Assembly: GCA_964645835.1 (NCBI GenBank)
Contig: CAZYDG010000026.1
Location: 72,867 to 136,866 of the forward strand
Direction: 5' to 3'
DNA from: CAZBME01 sp964645835
GTDB lineage: Bacteria > Desulfobacterota > Syntrophia > Syntrophales > UBA8958
Length of the DNA: 64,000 nucleotides
Both the position numbers and the translations under genes were made by a program. Positions 40,926 to 50,403 of this stretch are shown here, piece by piece. The notes under the pieces were generated by a model. That model was not told the origin of the DNA, ran no database searches, and was given only the letters and a program-made list of their open reading frames with translations. Position 1 is the stretch's first letter; each line of letters opens with the position of its first letter.

Positions 40926-42491
40926 ATGAAATTATCCCTGAAGTCATACGGACTATGCTTATTTATGTTCCTTCTCATGATAGCCGTCGGCGGCGAGTCT
41001 GCAGCTGAGCAACGTCTGGCCCTGGTTATCGGCAATGCCGTTTACGGCTTTGCTCCTTTGAAGAACCCTGTGAACGATGCCTCGGACATGGCCGTTTCTC
41101 TTCAGAAACTAGGTTTTACGGTGATTCTCAAGAAGAATGTCAATCTCAAGGAGATGGAAGAAAGCATTCAGGATTTTGGAAACCGTCTGAAACAGGGAGG
41201 AGTGGGTCTGTTTTACTTTGCCGGACATGGTCTCCAGGCAGGAGGTGTCAACTACCTGGTTCCCGTCGGCGCAAGGATCGATAAAGAATCGGATATTAAG
41301 TATGAAGCCGTGGATGCGGGAAGGGTCCTCGATGAGATGGCTAACGCCGCAAATGGCCTTAATATTGTAATCCTCGACGCCTGCCGGGACAATCCCTTCG
41401 CAAGGCGGTTCCGATCGGCGTCCCGCGGATTGGCCATTGTCAGCAGCGCCCCCACCGGTACATACATTTCCTACTCAACAGGGCCGGGTCAGGTAGCTCT
41501 GGATGGTGATGGCAGGAACAGCCCCTTTGCTGCCGCCCTCATGCAATATATGAAGGAACCGGGTCTGACCATCGAGCAGGTGTTTAAAAATGTCCGTTTC
41601 AAATTGGGCCGGGAAACAGGCGGGAGGCAGGTGCCCTGGGAGTTGTCATCCCTGGTTGGAGATTTTTCCTTTATGCCGGGAAGTCCCGCCAGGGCTGGAA
41701 ATTTTCGGGATCTGGCCGATAACAGGGATAAAGGTGTCACACGCACCGGACCTTCCATGGAAAGGTCATCTTCCGATCAGGCCGCTTTTAAAGACAGCGT
41801 GACTGGAATGGAGTTTATCCTGGTTAATGGGGGATGCTTTCAAATGGGCGATAGTTTCGGCGATGGGTTGCCTTCTGAAAAGCCCCTCCATGAGGTCTGT
41901 GTGGATAGTTACTATCTGGGCAAATATGAGGTGACCCAAGGGCAATGGAAAAAGATTATGGGGGAAAACCCCGCCCACTTCAAAACCTGCGGGGATAACT
42001 GCCCTGTGGAGAGTGTGAAATGGACTGACATTCAGTCCTATATCGCAGAGCTGAACCGCTTGACCGGCCAGACATACCGTCTGCCCACGGAGGCGGAATG
42101 GGAATATGCCGCCCGCGATGGCGGGAAATCGGTAAAATGGGCCGGTACAAGCAGTGAAAACAAATTAGGCGAATATGCCTGGTACGATGCCAATTCAGAT
42201 GATAAAACGCATCCGGTAGGCATGAAAAAAGCCAACGCCCTTGGATTTTACGACATGTCCGGCAATGTGTGGGAGTGGACAAGCGATTGGTACGGAGAGG
42301 CATATTACCAAAAGAATGCGAGGGATAATCCCCGTGGTCCCGATGAGGGTGTTAACCGGGTGCTGCGGGGGGGGTGCTGGCTCGATCGTGCGAAGGACTG
42401 CAGAACGGCCATACGCTTCAATTTCAACCCGGAAAAAGGATTCAAAAGCATCGGATTCCGTCTGGTACGTCAAATAGAGGCGCCGCGCTGA
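40926..42491 (+). CDS. Secreted caspase-like peptidase fused to a formylglycine-generating-enzyme domain
   Basis: A 521-residue protein with a signal peptide (LCLFMFLLMIAVGGESAA). Residues ~27-255 form a caspase-like C14 domain: RLALVIGNAVYGFAPLKNPV, His101 in FYFAGHGLQ and Cys153 in ILDACRDNPF make the catalytic dyad. After a ~30-residue linker, residues ~288-518 form a FGE-sulfatase/SUMF1 fold: NGGCFQMGDSFGDGLPSEKP, YEVTQGQWKKIMG, YRLPTEAEWEYAARDG, NVWEWTSDWYG and GGCWLDRAKDCRTAIRF. Such fusions occur in several bacterial phyla; most such FGE domains are thought to bind rather than modify. It is bracketed by family B elements. It probably acts in the periplasm; targets are unknown. Confidence 0.9.
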   Translation: MKLSLKSYGLCLFMFLLMIAVGGESAAEQRLALVIGNAVYGFAPLKNPVNDASDMAVSLQKLGFTVILKKNVNLKEMEESIQDFGNRLKQGGVGLFYFAGHGLQAGGVNYLVPVGARIDKESDIKYEAVDAGRVLDEMANAANGLNIVILDACRDNPFARRFRSASRGLAIVSSAPTGTYISYSTGPGQVALDGDGRNSPFAAALMQYMKEPGLTIEQVFKNVRFKLGRETGGRQVPWELSSLVGDFSFMPGSPARAGNFRDLADNRDKGVTRTGPSMERSSSDQAAFKDSVTGMEFILVNGGCFQMGDSFGDGLPSEKPLHEVCVDSYYLGKYEVTQGQWKKIMGENPAHFKTCGDNCPVESVKWTDIQSYIAELNRLTGQTYRLPTEAEWEYAARDGGKSVKWAGTSSENKLGEYAWYDANSDDKTHPVGMKKANALGFYDMSGNVWEWTSDWYGEAYYQKNARDNPRGPDEGVNRVLRGGCWLDRAKDCRTAIRFNFNPEKGFKSIGFRLVRQIEAPR

Positions 42492-42582
42492 CTTTCGCCT
42501 TTTATACCATGAATATCAATCTGTTGCCGACTATCAAATCCATCACCAAAACCCAAAAGACTTTGATGCTGATTTGACCAAT

Positions 42583-42704
42583 AGTGGCGAGGTATTGGTC
42601 TGGAGGCGAATAGGATTTTTCCCGACTCGTATCCATTATGTCATCTGCACTGGCGAAAGAAGTGGAAAAATCCCCTTGAGACGAAAGATCAATACCCAGC
42701 TACT
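42583..42704 (+). repeat. Family B hairpin element, copy 8 (core inverted)
   Basis: The left arm AGTGGCGAGGTATTGGTCTG resembles the reverse complement of the right arm of other copies, and the loop holds TGTCATCTGCA, the reverse complement of TGCAGATGACA in the array. The flanks, however (AATCCATCACCAAAA at 42536 and TCTCCACTCGATTT after it), match copy 1 in the same orientation. Confidence 0.78.
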
Positions 42705-42745
42705 CTCCACTCGATTTGGCTGAAATTTGGTGGCGGATTACTGGA

Positions 42746-45169
42746 CTATTTCCGGTCCAGCTCTTTGCGCACGGCAAGCCCCAGTTTTGTCTGGACATAA
42801 GGTTTCCTGAGATAATCTCCCGCCCCCAGAATTCTGGCTTCTTTCACGCGTTCCGTCTCCGTAAAGCCGCTCACAATGATTGCCTTTTGTCCGGGATGGA
42901 TCTCAAGAATTGCCTTATAGGTGTCAATCCCATCCATTCCGGGGTCCATGATCATGTCCAGTACTAGCAGGTCCGCTTTTTCGGTTCTAAGATATTTAAC
43001 GGCCTCCTCACCGCTGGAAACGGTCTTTACCGTATAGTTTCGCTTGCCAAGTATCTTGGCCGCCAGTTCCCTCTGCTCTTTTATGTCGTCGATAACCAGG
43101 ATCGATTCGCCATTGCCGGTGAATTCGGCCGAAGGTACGGCCGTTGGCATCCCGGCAATCTCTTCTCTTGATACAGGGAAGTAAAGCGTAAACGTTGTCC
43201 CTTTCCCAACTTCACTTTGTATATTAATGTAGCCGTTATGATCCTTGACGGTGCCCCAGACGACTGCCAGTCCCAGGCCTGTTCCGCTTCTCCCCATGAA
43301 TTTCTTTGTGTAGAAAGGCTCGAAGATGTGCTTCATATCCCGGTCGGATATACCTTCGCCTGTGTCAGAGATACCAAGAACGACATAATCGCCAACATTT
43401 ACGGTATCATAACCTTGAACGGGTTTATCCAGGCTCCGATTGCTCGTAGTAATGGTAAGTACGCCGCCGCCGGGCATTGCTTCCATAGCGTTTGCCACTA
43501 AATTAATAAATGTTTTGGTAAGGTGTACGGGAGACCCTTTAATATTCAGAAGGTCCGCTTCAAGGTTAATCTCTATACGCACCGTGGGGTGAACTGATGA
43601 GAGCTTTTCAAATTCGGATGATTTCTGAAAATCCATGATGGCGGTATTGAAGTTAAAGACGTTCTTGATCTGTATCCCCCTTCTTGCGAGAGTAAGCAAA
43701 TCCTGAACGATGGCCGCCGATCGCTGTCCGCCTTCTATGATCTTCGTGATGTCGCCTCTGAGCGGACTCGATTCATTGATCTCATCAAGGAGCAATTCCG
43801 CATAGCCGACAACAATGCCCAACACATTGTTGAGATCATGTGCCACACCGCCGGCCAAAGTCCCCAGAGCTTCCATTTTCTCCGCCCGTTGCAGACATTC
43901 CTCAAGATTTCGTTTTTCCTCCTCCACATGCTTGCGCTCGGTGATGTCATTCAGGAAAGACAACGACGCAACTTTACCATCCCACTGTATCTTGACGGAG
44001 GAGAGTTCTACCCATTTCGTGCTTCCGTCTCCGGTAATAATACGAAACTCGTAGCGGGATTGATCGTCTTCTCCCCTCATCCGTCTTGCGTGGCGTCCCC
44101 ATACCAGTTCGCGATCATCCGGGTGAATGAGTTCGATAAACGGTCTGGCGAGGATGTCCTGCTCACGGCAGCCGGTTATCTTTATGCCCATTGGATTGAC
44201 AAATCTGATCATGCCATCCTGGGCAATAAAGATACCGAGATTGATATTATCAACAAGTTGGCGATATCGTTCCTCGCTTCTTCTAAGGGCCTCCTCTGCC
44301 GCTTTGCGTCCGGTAATGTCACGTACGATGGCCAGGATGTAATTATTCTTCTCCAGTTTGACGGCGTTCAGGCTTATTTCGGTATGAAAGGGTGTTCCGT
44401 CATATCGGCAATGCTCCCATCCGAAAAACTGGGCATGCCCATCCAGAGCCGCCTGGATCTTTTCTTGCGCTTTTTCCTTTGAAGGGCGGCCATCCGGCTG
44501 TTTTTCCGGGGAATACCTGTAAGGAGGATGATTTATGATTTGCTCCCTGGTACAGCCGAACATGTCCAGGGTTTTTTGATTACAATCGATGAACAACTGC
44601 TGATCCATCAAAAAAATAGCATCATTGGCCGACTCAAAGAGTGTACGGTACTTTATCTCACTTTCCGTCAAGTCTCTCTGCATGTGGATACGTTCCGTCA
44701 TATCACGGCCGATCCCCAAGCGGCCTGCAAACTTTCCGTTCGTGTCGAATAAAGAGGTCACATTGAATTCAATGAATACCGGTGTCCCATCTTTGGTAAC
44801 CATATTGGTAATATAGGGAGGGCTTTTTTCCCCCTTGATTGATTTTCTGAAGCGATCGATAAAGGTGCTGGCCAGTTCAGGGGGCAGGATGTATGTGAAG
44901 GGTTTTCCGGTCAAATCCTGCTGGGAATACCCTAGAAATTTTTCCATACAGGGGTTTATGTAGGTGAAGAATCCCTTTCTGTCTGTCACGAAAATGATGT
45001 CCGGTGTTGTTTCAACCAGTGTGCGGTATATTGCCTCTCTTTCATAATCTTTTATGGTGTTCTTCTCCGTCAGCGCCTCCGATAGGTTGCGCTCCAACTC
45101 GGCAATCCTGCTTCGAAGTTGCGAAAGTTCCTCTGATGATTGAAATGAGGTTTTTGATTCGTTATTCAT
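42746..45169 (-). CDS. Hybrid sensor kinase: PAS-PAS-PAS-HisKA-HATPase-REC
   Basis: An 807-residue soluble kinase with no membrane segment. After a short coiled coil come three PAS domains (~45-160, ~170-290, ~295-415), starting at ETTPDIIFVTDRKG, FESANDAIFLMDQQ and VDNINLGIFIAQDG. The phosphoacceptor His lies in GTLAGGVAHDLNNVLG, and the ATPase domain has GISDTGEGI and GTGLGLAVVWG. A receiver with the acceptor Asp in LLVLDMIMDPGMDG ends the protein. The fused receiver suggests phosphorelay to a separate histidine phosphotransfer protein, none of which is nearby. The three genes upstream on the same strand may be cotranscribed. Confidence 0.92.
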   Translation of the reverse strand: MNNESKTSFQSSEELSQLRSRIAELERNLSEALTEKNTIKDYEREAIYRTLVETTPDIIFVTDRKGFFTYINPCMEKFLGYSQQDLTGKPFTYILPPELASTFIDRFRKSIKGEKSPPYITNMVTKDGTPVFIEFNVTSLFDTNGKFAGRLGIGRDMTERIHMQRDLTESEIKYRTLFESANDAIFLMDQQLFIDCNQKTLDMFGCTREQIINHPPYRYSPEKQPDGRPSKEKAQEKIQAALDGHAQFFGWEHCRYDGTPFHTEISLNAVKLEKNNYILAIVRDITGRKAAEEALRRSEERYRQLVDNINLGIFIAQDGMIRFVNPMGIKITGCREQDILARPFIELIHPDDRELVWGRHARRMRGEDDQSRYEFRIITGDGSTKWVELSSVKIQWDGKVASLSFLNDITERKHVEEEKRNLEECLQRAEKMEALGTLAGGVAHDLNNVLGIVVGYAELLLDEINESSPLRGDITKIIEGGQRSAAIVQDLLTLARRGIQIKNVFNFNTAIMDFQKSSEFEKLSSVHPTVRIEINLEADLLNIKGSPVHLTKTFINLVANAMEAMPGGGVLTITTSNRSLDKPVQGYDTVNVGDYVVLGISDTGEGISDRDMKHIFEPFYTKKFMGRSGTGLGLAVVWGTVKDHNGYINIQSEVGKGTTFTLYFPVSREEIAGMPTAVPSAEFTGNGESILVIDDIKEQRELAAKILGKRNYTVKTVSSGEEAVKYLRTEKADLLVLDMIMDPGMDGIDTYKAILEIHPGQKAIIVSGFTETERVKEARILGAGDYLRKPYVQTKLGLAVRKELDRK

Positions 45170-45217
45170 GATCTTAACCTTCGTCAGAAATTTAAATAAG
45201 AAATAGTAAGGCTGAGA

Positions 45218-45934
45218 TCATAGTTTATTTGAGCGTAATAGTTTCTCATAAGTATCGGGATACAACTTCTTAGTGCATTCCGGGCAAATACCATGGCTGA
45301 ACTGGGCCTCGGAGTGGTCGCTGACATACTTCTCCACCTGGTTCCAATACCCCCTGTCGTCACGAATCTTTTTACAGGAAGCGCAGATGGGAAGCAATCC
45401 ACTCATTTTCTTAACGTTTGAGAGCGCTTTTCGAAGTTCTGATATTAGATGTTCCCGTTCTTTGTCCGCCTTCTTATTGTTTTCCACAATGGTCCGATAT
45501 TTTATTTCGCTTTGCCGCAGCTCTGCCTCTATCCGTTTTTGATCGGTTATGTCAGTTACCATCGTCAGCAGGTGATTTTCACCATCTATCGGTATCATGA
45601 CGGAATTGAACAATCCATACCTTTGCTCTCCCCCTTTTGTCCGAATCTGCAACTCTAGATTTTCGATAGATCCTTTCCGACTGAATTCATCCAGTACGAT
45701 TTGACGTTGCTCGGGGGTGATGAATCCGATTCCTGTTGACGTATTTCCAACAATCTCGCTGCGCTTCATGCCCATGAGCTTCAGAAACGCCTCGCTTACT
45801 TCTATGTATCGCCCATCCTTTACCGTGGTAATTGCTGCGGGAACAGCATTCTTAAGGAAGGCGGTCGCGAACTTCTTCTCGCTCAGATTAACGTATTTCT
45901 CTTCACGTTTGTGTTTCTTCATTCGCGCCTTCAT
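45218..45934 (-). CDS. PAS protein with C-terminal double-CxxC zinc-ribbon-like module
   Basis: The 238-residue protein has one PAS domain (residues ~18-135) with the sequence FLKNAVPAAITTVKDGRYIE and GNTSTGIGFITPEQRQIVLD, then a coiled-coil linker, then LLPICASCKKIRDDRGYW and HGICPECTKKLYP. The two CxxC pairs could bind zinc or iron; this tail is frequent on PAS proteins of deltaproteobacteria, and its role is unknown. The PAS domain is closely related to those in the two PAS-LuxR proteins of this island. It lies between the hybrid kinase and a chemoreceptor, 10 bases from the latter, so it is probably cotranscribed. Confidence 0.8.
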   Translation of the reverse strand: MKARMKKHKREEKYVNLSEKKFATAFLKNAVPAAITTVKDGRYIEVSEAFLKLMGMKRSEIVGNTSTGIGFITPEQRQIVLDEFSRKGSIENLELQIRTKGGEQRYGLFNSVMIPIDGENHLLTMVTDITDQKRIEAELRQSEIKYRTIVENNKKADKEREHLISELRKALSNVKKMSGLLPICASCKKIRDDRGYWNQVEKYVSDHSEAQFSHGICPECTKKLYPDTYEKLLRSNKL

Positions 45935-45944
45935 TACTTATGCA

Positions 45945-47753
45945 TTAAGCGCTCTCCGGTATTCTTTCATCCGCCATGGGATAAGGTAAGTCTTTATCGA
46001 CAGAACTTTTTCCCCGTTTCTTAATGGAATTGAGATGGCCGCTGCCGCTGCCGGTCCCGTCGAGTATAGAAACAAGATCGGCCACGAAAACCTGCATCTG
46101 TCTTGCCTGATCATTCATATCCTCCGATGAGCCTGCCGTTTGTTCCGCACTGGATGCCGCCTGCTGGGTGACCTTGTCCATCTCGTTAACCGCCGTACTT
46201 ATCAGCGCGATGGCTTGAGCCTGCTCTTGAGAAGCCGCGGCGATTTCATCGACCAGTTGACCGATCTTCAAAGAGGACTCCACGTTATCCTTAACTGCTG
46301 CCTGGGTTGCCAATGTCAGATCATTACCGTTTTCCACTGCTCTGATAGTGTTGTCGATAAGACGGCTGGTTGTTCTGGCCGCATCCGTGGCCCGCAGGGC
46401 AAGGTTTCTTACCTCATCGGCAACAACGGCAAATCCTGCGCCGGCTTCTCCCGCCCGTGCCGCTTCCACGGACGCATTCAGAGCGAGTAGATTTGTTTGA
46501 AAGGCGATCTCATCGATGGTTTTGATAATCTTGGATGTCTCCTCGCTGGTTTTGGTGATTTCGCTAATAGCCTTGCTCATATTATTCATGTGCCCGCTTA
46601 CTTTCTCGACAATTTGTCTGGCATCGTCCATCATCGTCCTTGCCTGAGCGGCGTTATCGGCGTTCTGTTTGATCATGGATGACGTTTCTTCCAGGGAAGA
46701 GGACGTTTCTTCCAGCGTAGACGCCTGCTTAAACGTTCCGTCGGCCAACTCCTGGCTGGCCGATGCAACTTGGGCCGATGTGTTCGAGACCTGTTCATGT
46801 AAAGAATTCAGACCATGGATAGCCCGGCGCAGAGTTCTGACCAGTGATCGAACCCAGAAATAGTTGACGGCGACGATGATGAACCCGATGATCAAAGCGG
46901 CAAGAAAGGCGGGTAGAATTGTGCCCTGCACCGCCTGCTCCATAAGATCGCGATCCTTTCCGATAAAGAACATGCCGACGATTTTGCCTTCAACGTCTTT
47001 TATGGGCCAGTAGGCAGTATCGTAATTGCGTCCCAGAATCTTATTGACGTTCAGGAATGCGTCCCCCTTTTTAAGAACGGTTTCTATTACCTGCGGGTTA
47101 TCCATCTTTGTCCCTATTGCCCGCTTGCCGTCCTTCATAATTGTGGTCGATATCCGTGTATCACCTTGGAATATAGTGCATTCCACACCGAAGTTCCTCT
47201 TTACGCCGTCCACGAAGGTATCCGATGAATAATCAAATCCTGAAGTTATGGAACCAACAATGAGGTTTCCGTTACGGATGGGTGTTCCCGACCGCAGGGA
47301 TAATTTGACCACGGTCCCTTCCTCAACGCCTGTCGACGCCTGTCCGGCAAGGGCCTTCTTCACATTAATTTGGCTCAGAACGTTGTCTCCGGTCTTGTCC
47401 GAATGGCCCCTGCCCACCACATTACCGTCCTTGTCGCAAATGGTGAGAAGAGATACTTGACGGGCCTTCACATAGCCGCTAGCCAGATTTTGGACAGCGG
47501 TCTTGTCCCCTTTCTCTATCGCGGCGATCAGTTCTTGTTTCTCCGCCAAGACGGCGGCCGTGACAACCGCCTTATCCTTCAGATCGTCTACATACCCCTG
47601 GATTAGCCCTGCCAGTTTCTCGACTTCTGACTGACTCTGATGATAAACGGCATGATTGAGCATAAAAAAACTTATCCAATAAACGGTACTCCCGACCAGG
47701 ACAGCAGTAATCACAATTAAGCCAATGATCCTTCCGAATAGTGAAACTTTCAT
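45945..47753 (-). CDS. Methyl-accepting chemotaxis protein with Cache-type sensor
   Basis: The 602-residue receptor has helix 1 (IGLIVITAVLVGSTVYWISF), a ~260-residue periplasmic sensor that looks like a single or double Cache domain (ARQVSLLTICDKDGNVVGRG; YDTAYWPIKDVEGKIVGMFF), helix 2 (FLAALIIGFIIVAVNYFWV), a weak or absent HAMP, and a long signalling hairpin. The hairpin tip reads IDEIAFQTNLLALNASVEAA-RAGEAGAGFAVVADEVRNLA, highly conserved for CheA/CheW contact. No C-terminal CheR-binding pentapeptide is seen. Cache domains usually bind small metabolites. A family D repeat lies upstream. Confidence 0.93.
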   Translation of the reverse strand: MKVSLFGRIIGLIVITAVLVGSTVYWISFFMLNHAVYHQSQSEVEKLAGLIQGYVDDLKDKAVVTAAVLAEKQELIAAIEKGDKTAVQNLASGYVKARQVSLLTICDKDGNVVGRGHSDKTGDNVLSQINVKKALAGQASTGVEEGTVVKLSLRSGTPIRNGNLIVGSITSGFDYSSDTFVDGVKRNFGVECTIFQGDTRISTTIMKDGKRAIGTKMDNPQVIETVLKKGDAFLNVNKILGRNYDTAYWPIKDVEGKIVGMFFIGKDRDLMEQAVQGTILPAFLAALIIGFIIVAVNYFWVRSLVRTLRRAIHGLNSLHEQVSNTSAQVASASQELADGTFKQASTLEETSSSLEETSSMIKQNADNAAQARTMMDDARQIVEKVSGHMNNMSKAISEITKTSEETSKIIKTIDEIAFQTNLLALNASVEAARAGEAGAGFAVVADEVRNLALRATDAARTTSRLIDNTIRAVENGNDLTLATQAAVKDNVESSLKIGQLVDEIAAASQEQAQAIALISTAVNEMDKVTQQAASSAEQTAGSSEDMNDQARQMQVFVADLVSILDGTGSGSGHLNSIKKRGKSSVDKDLPYPMADERIPESA

Positions 47754-47785
47754 TAATTCCTCCTATAAGTCTGAGTCCATATCAT

Positions 47786-48074
47786 CAGGCTGTTGAAAAA
47801 CAGCCATCCAACGCATGCGGGGGCAGGCTACATTGACGTACTTCCATGTACGCCTCTTTCCAATTCCAAATCAAAGCTCTATCATCGTTCTCTTCGTCAT
47901 CGGCTTCTCGACGCATTTCTGTATACGCCTGCGTCGCATCTTCCTCGCCGCCTTGATATCATCTTTGATTTAGAACCGGAATTATTCCTCAGCCTTTGCG
48001 CTCCTTGCAACTGGGCATCCCGTATCAGGTACGGGACTAGCTTTTGAACGCCTGCCCAAAATTAAGTTTTTCAA
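47786..48074 (+). repeat. Family D repeat (MITE-like), copy 2
   Basis: The left end AGGCTGTTGAAAAA is matched by a short right end, AAGTTTTTCAA. Inside are GACGTACTTCCATGTACGCC, shared with copy 1, and the hairpin CCCGTATCAGGTACGGG. It is longer than copy 1 by ~160 bases. The remaining ~110 bases to the next gene are AT-rich without visible structure. Confidence 0.65.
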
Positions 48075-48187
48075 TAAGAATTGTCGCGTAAAGGGGAAAA
48101 ATGAAAATTAATTTCTCAAATATAGGCTTTAATAGCAATGCTGAATTGTAAAGGAAACAATATGGAAAAAAATTAAACATTAAATTT

Positions 48188-50302
48188 TTATTCTTCAAGA
48201 GATTGGAGGTGAGACCGGAGGTTCACCTTTTCCTTGCTGATGCCTAGTTTTTTACGAATATTATTTCTGTGGGTATTGATTGAACTGTTCGCTATTCCGA
48301 TGATCTTGGCTATATCTCTGGTTTTCTTACCTTCCTTTATCAAAGACGCAACGTCTATCTCTGTTCGGGTGAAATTGAACTGGTGCATCTTTTTTGCCAT
48401 CAACGATGTGATATCATTGGTGTGCGTTTCAATCATTTGCAAATAAGCCATCTGCTGATTGTTAAGGCCGGAGCTTTTCATTTTTTGCATAAAGGGAATG
48501 ATCAGGTTCTTGATGTTCATGACCACCTTATCTTCCAGATTTTTCTTTTCGTCTTCCCGGTGGCGTAAAAGAACTTTCATAGCGACATTGAGTTCTTCAA
48601 GCATAGTGGATTTGTTTTGCAGTTCTCGTGTTCTTTCTTCGACTAAATGTTCAAGCCTTTCCCGGTATTTTATCAATTCAGTCTCCGCTTGCTTGCGATC
48701 GGTGATATCGCGAACAACCGCCTGAATAGCCGGTTTGCCATCAAGCACCATCGCTGTAAGCAGGACATCGGCGGGAAAGGTCTTGCCGGAATCGATCCTT
48801 TTGTGTAGCCATTCAAAGTTAATGCATCCCTTTTCCATTGCTTTTGCTATCATCTGATTGGCCAGCGCTGCGGAGTCCGTACCACATGGCTGTAACGGCG
48901 GGGAAAAATCTGCGGGATGTTTCCAGTAGATTTCATCTTTATCCGTGCAGCCGAAAATTGCTAAAGCTGCCTTGTTGCAGTCAAAAAAACCATCTTCGGT
49001 CATTAAAAGCACCGCGTCGCTCGTCGCATCGTAGAGTGTGTGAAACTTTTTTTCTGAACGTTGCAGTGCCTCCTCAATTCGTTTGCGCGTTGATATGTCA
49101 CGAATAACGGCGACGATCTCTTTTTTCCCGGTATGGTCGTTAAGCACCATTTTCCCGGACAGCTCAACCCATTTATATTCTCCCGTTTTGCAACGGGACC
49201 GGTATTCGACCCTTTGATTCAAACCTGTTTCAATGGCCATTTTCAGCGCAGCCCTAACTTGAGGAAAATCATCGGGATGCAACCGATCAAAGCTTGAGGT
49301 TCCAATTATTTCTTCAGGTTTATAGCCGGTCACGGGATACATGGCGGCCGATCCAAAGATCATAGTGCTATCCAGATTGAATCGTGCGACGTAATCCGAT
49401 GTATTGTTGATAAGGAAGCTGTATCGCTCCTCCGCTAATCGAAGTTTCGCCTCCAACTGCTTGATCTCGGTGAGGTCGATTTGTTCAGACTGATAATACA
49501 GCAGGTTTTTATTGGAATCCCTGATTTCGTGAATTACTACCAGAGCAGTGAACCTTGTTCCGTCGCGTCGGACGGCGGTTACCTCCCTTGGCTTCATTTC
49601 CCCATGTTCTGCAAGGATACGCAGTATCTCATCCCGTTCTTCCGGGTGTGCATAATGCTGTCGCGCAATATTGTGGACATCGGCCATTGCTTCCTCGACG
49701 CTTTCATAGCCGTACATTTTGGCAAGGGCAGTATTTGCGGCAATCAGACGTCCGTCCGGCAGTGACCGGTTAATTCCCACAACAGAGCTTTCGAACAGAC
49801 TGCGGTATCTCTCTTCGGATTCACGCAGGGCATTCTCGACCCGTTTTTGTTCCGTAACGTCTATTATTGCTGTCAGTAAATATTTCTCGCTGTTGATGGA
49901 CATCATGACGGCATTAAATAATCCGTCTATCAATCTTCCGCTTTTTGTCCGGATTTTCCATACGAGGTTTTCAACTTGACCCGTTTTTTTCAGGCAGTCA
50001 AGATAAGACATTCTTTGCTGTTCGGTGATAAATCCGCATTCTACAGTTGTATTTCCGATGACTTCATCCCGCTTACATCCCATTAATTTAAGAAAGGAAT
50101 CGCTGACATCTATAAAGCGGCCCCCGGGTAATGTCGTAATGGTCATGGGAATGGAATTTTTCAAGAAGGCTTTTGCAAATTTCTCCTGACTTTCTCTTGT
50201 TTGCTTGATTTCGTTTTCGAGGTTTTCCAGTTCCGCTACACGCTTACGTTGTTCATTGAGTTCGTCAATCAGTTGCTTCCTGGTTTTTCTTTCATCTTCC
50301 AT
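48188..50302 (-). CDS. Multi-PAS protein with LuxR-type DNA-binding domain (1)
   Basis: A 704-residue cytoplasmic regulator: a short coiled coil, four PAS domains beginning near FLKNSIPMTITTLPGGRF, FESSVVGINRSLPDGR, INNTSDYVARFNLDST and YDATSDAVLLMTEDG, a coiled-coil linker (LVEERTRELQNKSTMLEELN), a helical region and a C-terminal LuxR/GerE helix-turn-helix: FTRTEIDVASLIKEGKKTRD, then IANSSINTHRNNIRKKLGI. There is no kinase or receiver domain, so signal sensing and DNA binding are in one chain. The ATG at 50302 is preferred over a TTG at 50356. It is a close paralogue of the next gene upstream. Confidence 0.88.
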   Translation of the reverse strand: MEDERKTRKQLIDELNEQRKRVAELENLENEIKQTRESQEKFAKAFLKNSIPMTITTLPGGRFIDVSDSFLKLMGCKRDEVIGNTTVECGFITEQQRMSYLDCLKKTGQVENLVWKIRTKSGRLIDGLFNAVMMSINSEKYLLTAIIDVTEQKRVENALRESEERYRSLFESSVVGINRSLPDGRLIAANTALAKMYGYESVEEAMADVHNIARQHYAHPEERDEILRILAEHGEMKPREVTAVRRDGTRFTALVVIHEIRDSNKNLLYYQSEQIDLTEIKQLEAKLRLAEERYSFLINNTSDYVARFNLDSTMIFGSAAMYPVTGYKPEEIIGTSSFDRLHPDDFPQVRAALKMAIETGLNQRVEYRSRCKTGEYKWVELSGKMVLNDHTGKKEIVAVIRDISTRKRIEEALQRSEKKFHTLYDATSDAVLLMTEDGFFDCNKAALAIFGCTDKDEIYWKHPADFSPPLQPCGTDSAALANQMIAKAMEKGCINFEWLHKRIDSGKTFPADVLLTAMVLDGKPAIQAVVRDITDRKQAETELIKYRERLEHLVEERTRELQNKSTMLEELNVAMKVLLRHREDEKKNLEDKVVMNIKNLIIPFMQKMKSSGLNNQQMAYLQMIETHTNDITSLMAKKMHQFNFTRTEIDVASLIKEGKKTRDIAKIIGIANSSINTHRNNIRKKLGISKEKVNLRSHLQSLEE

Positions 50303-50403
50303 GGCATTCTCAAGAACATTTTTCGCTACCGTAGCGACAAAAATGCTGAAACGCAATGTTGAATTTTCGTTGATAATAATGTGGAGATTAATTAGATATT
50401 ATT

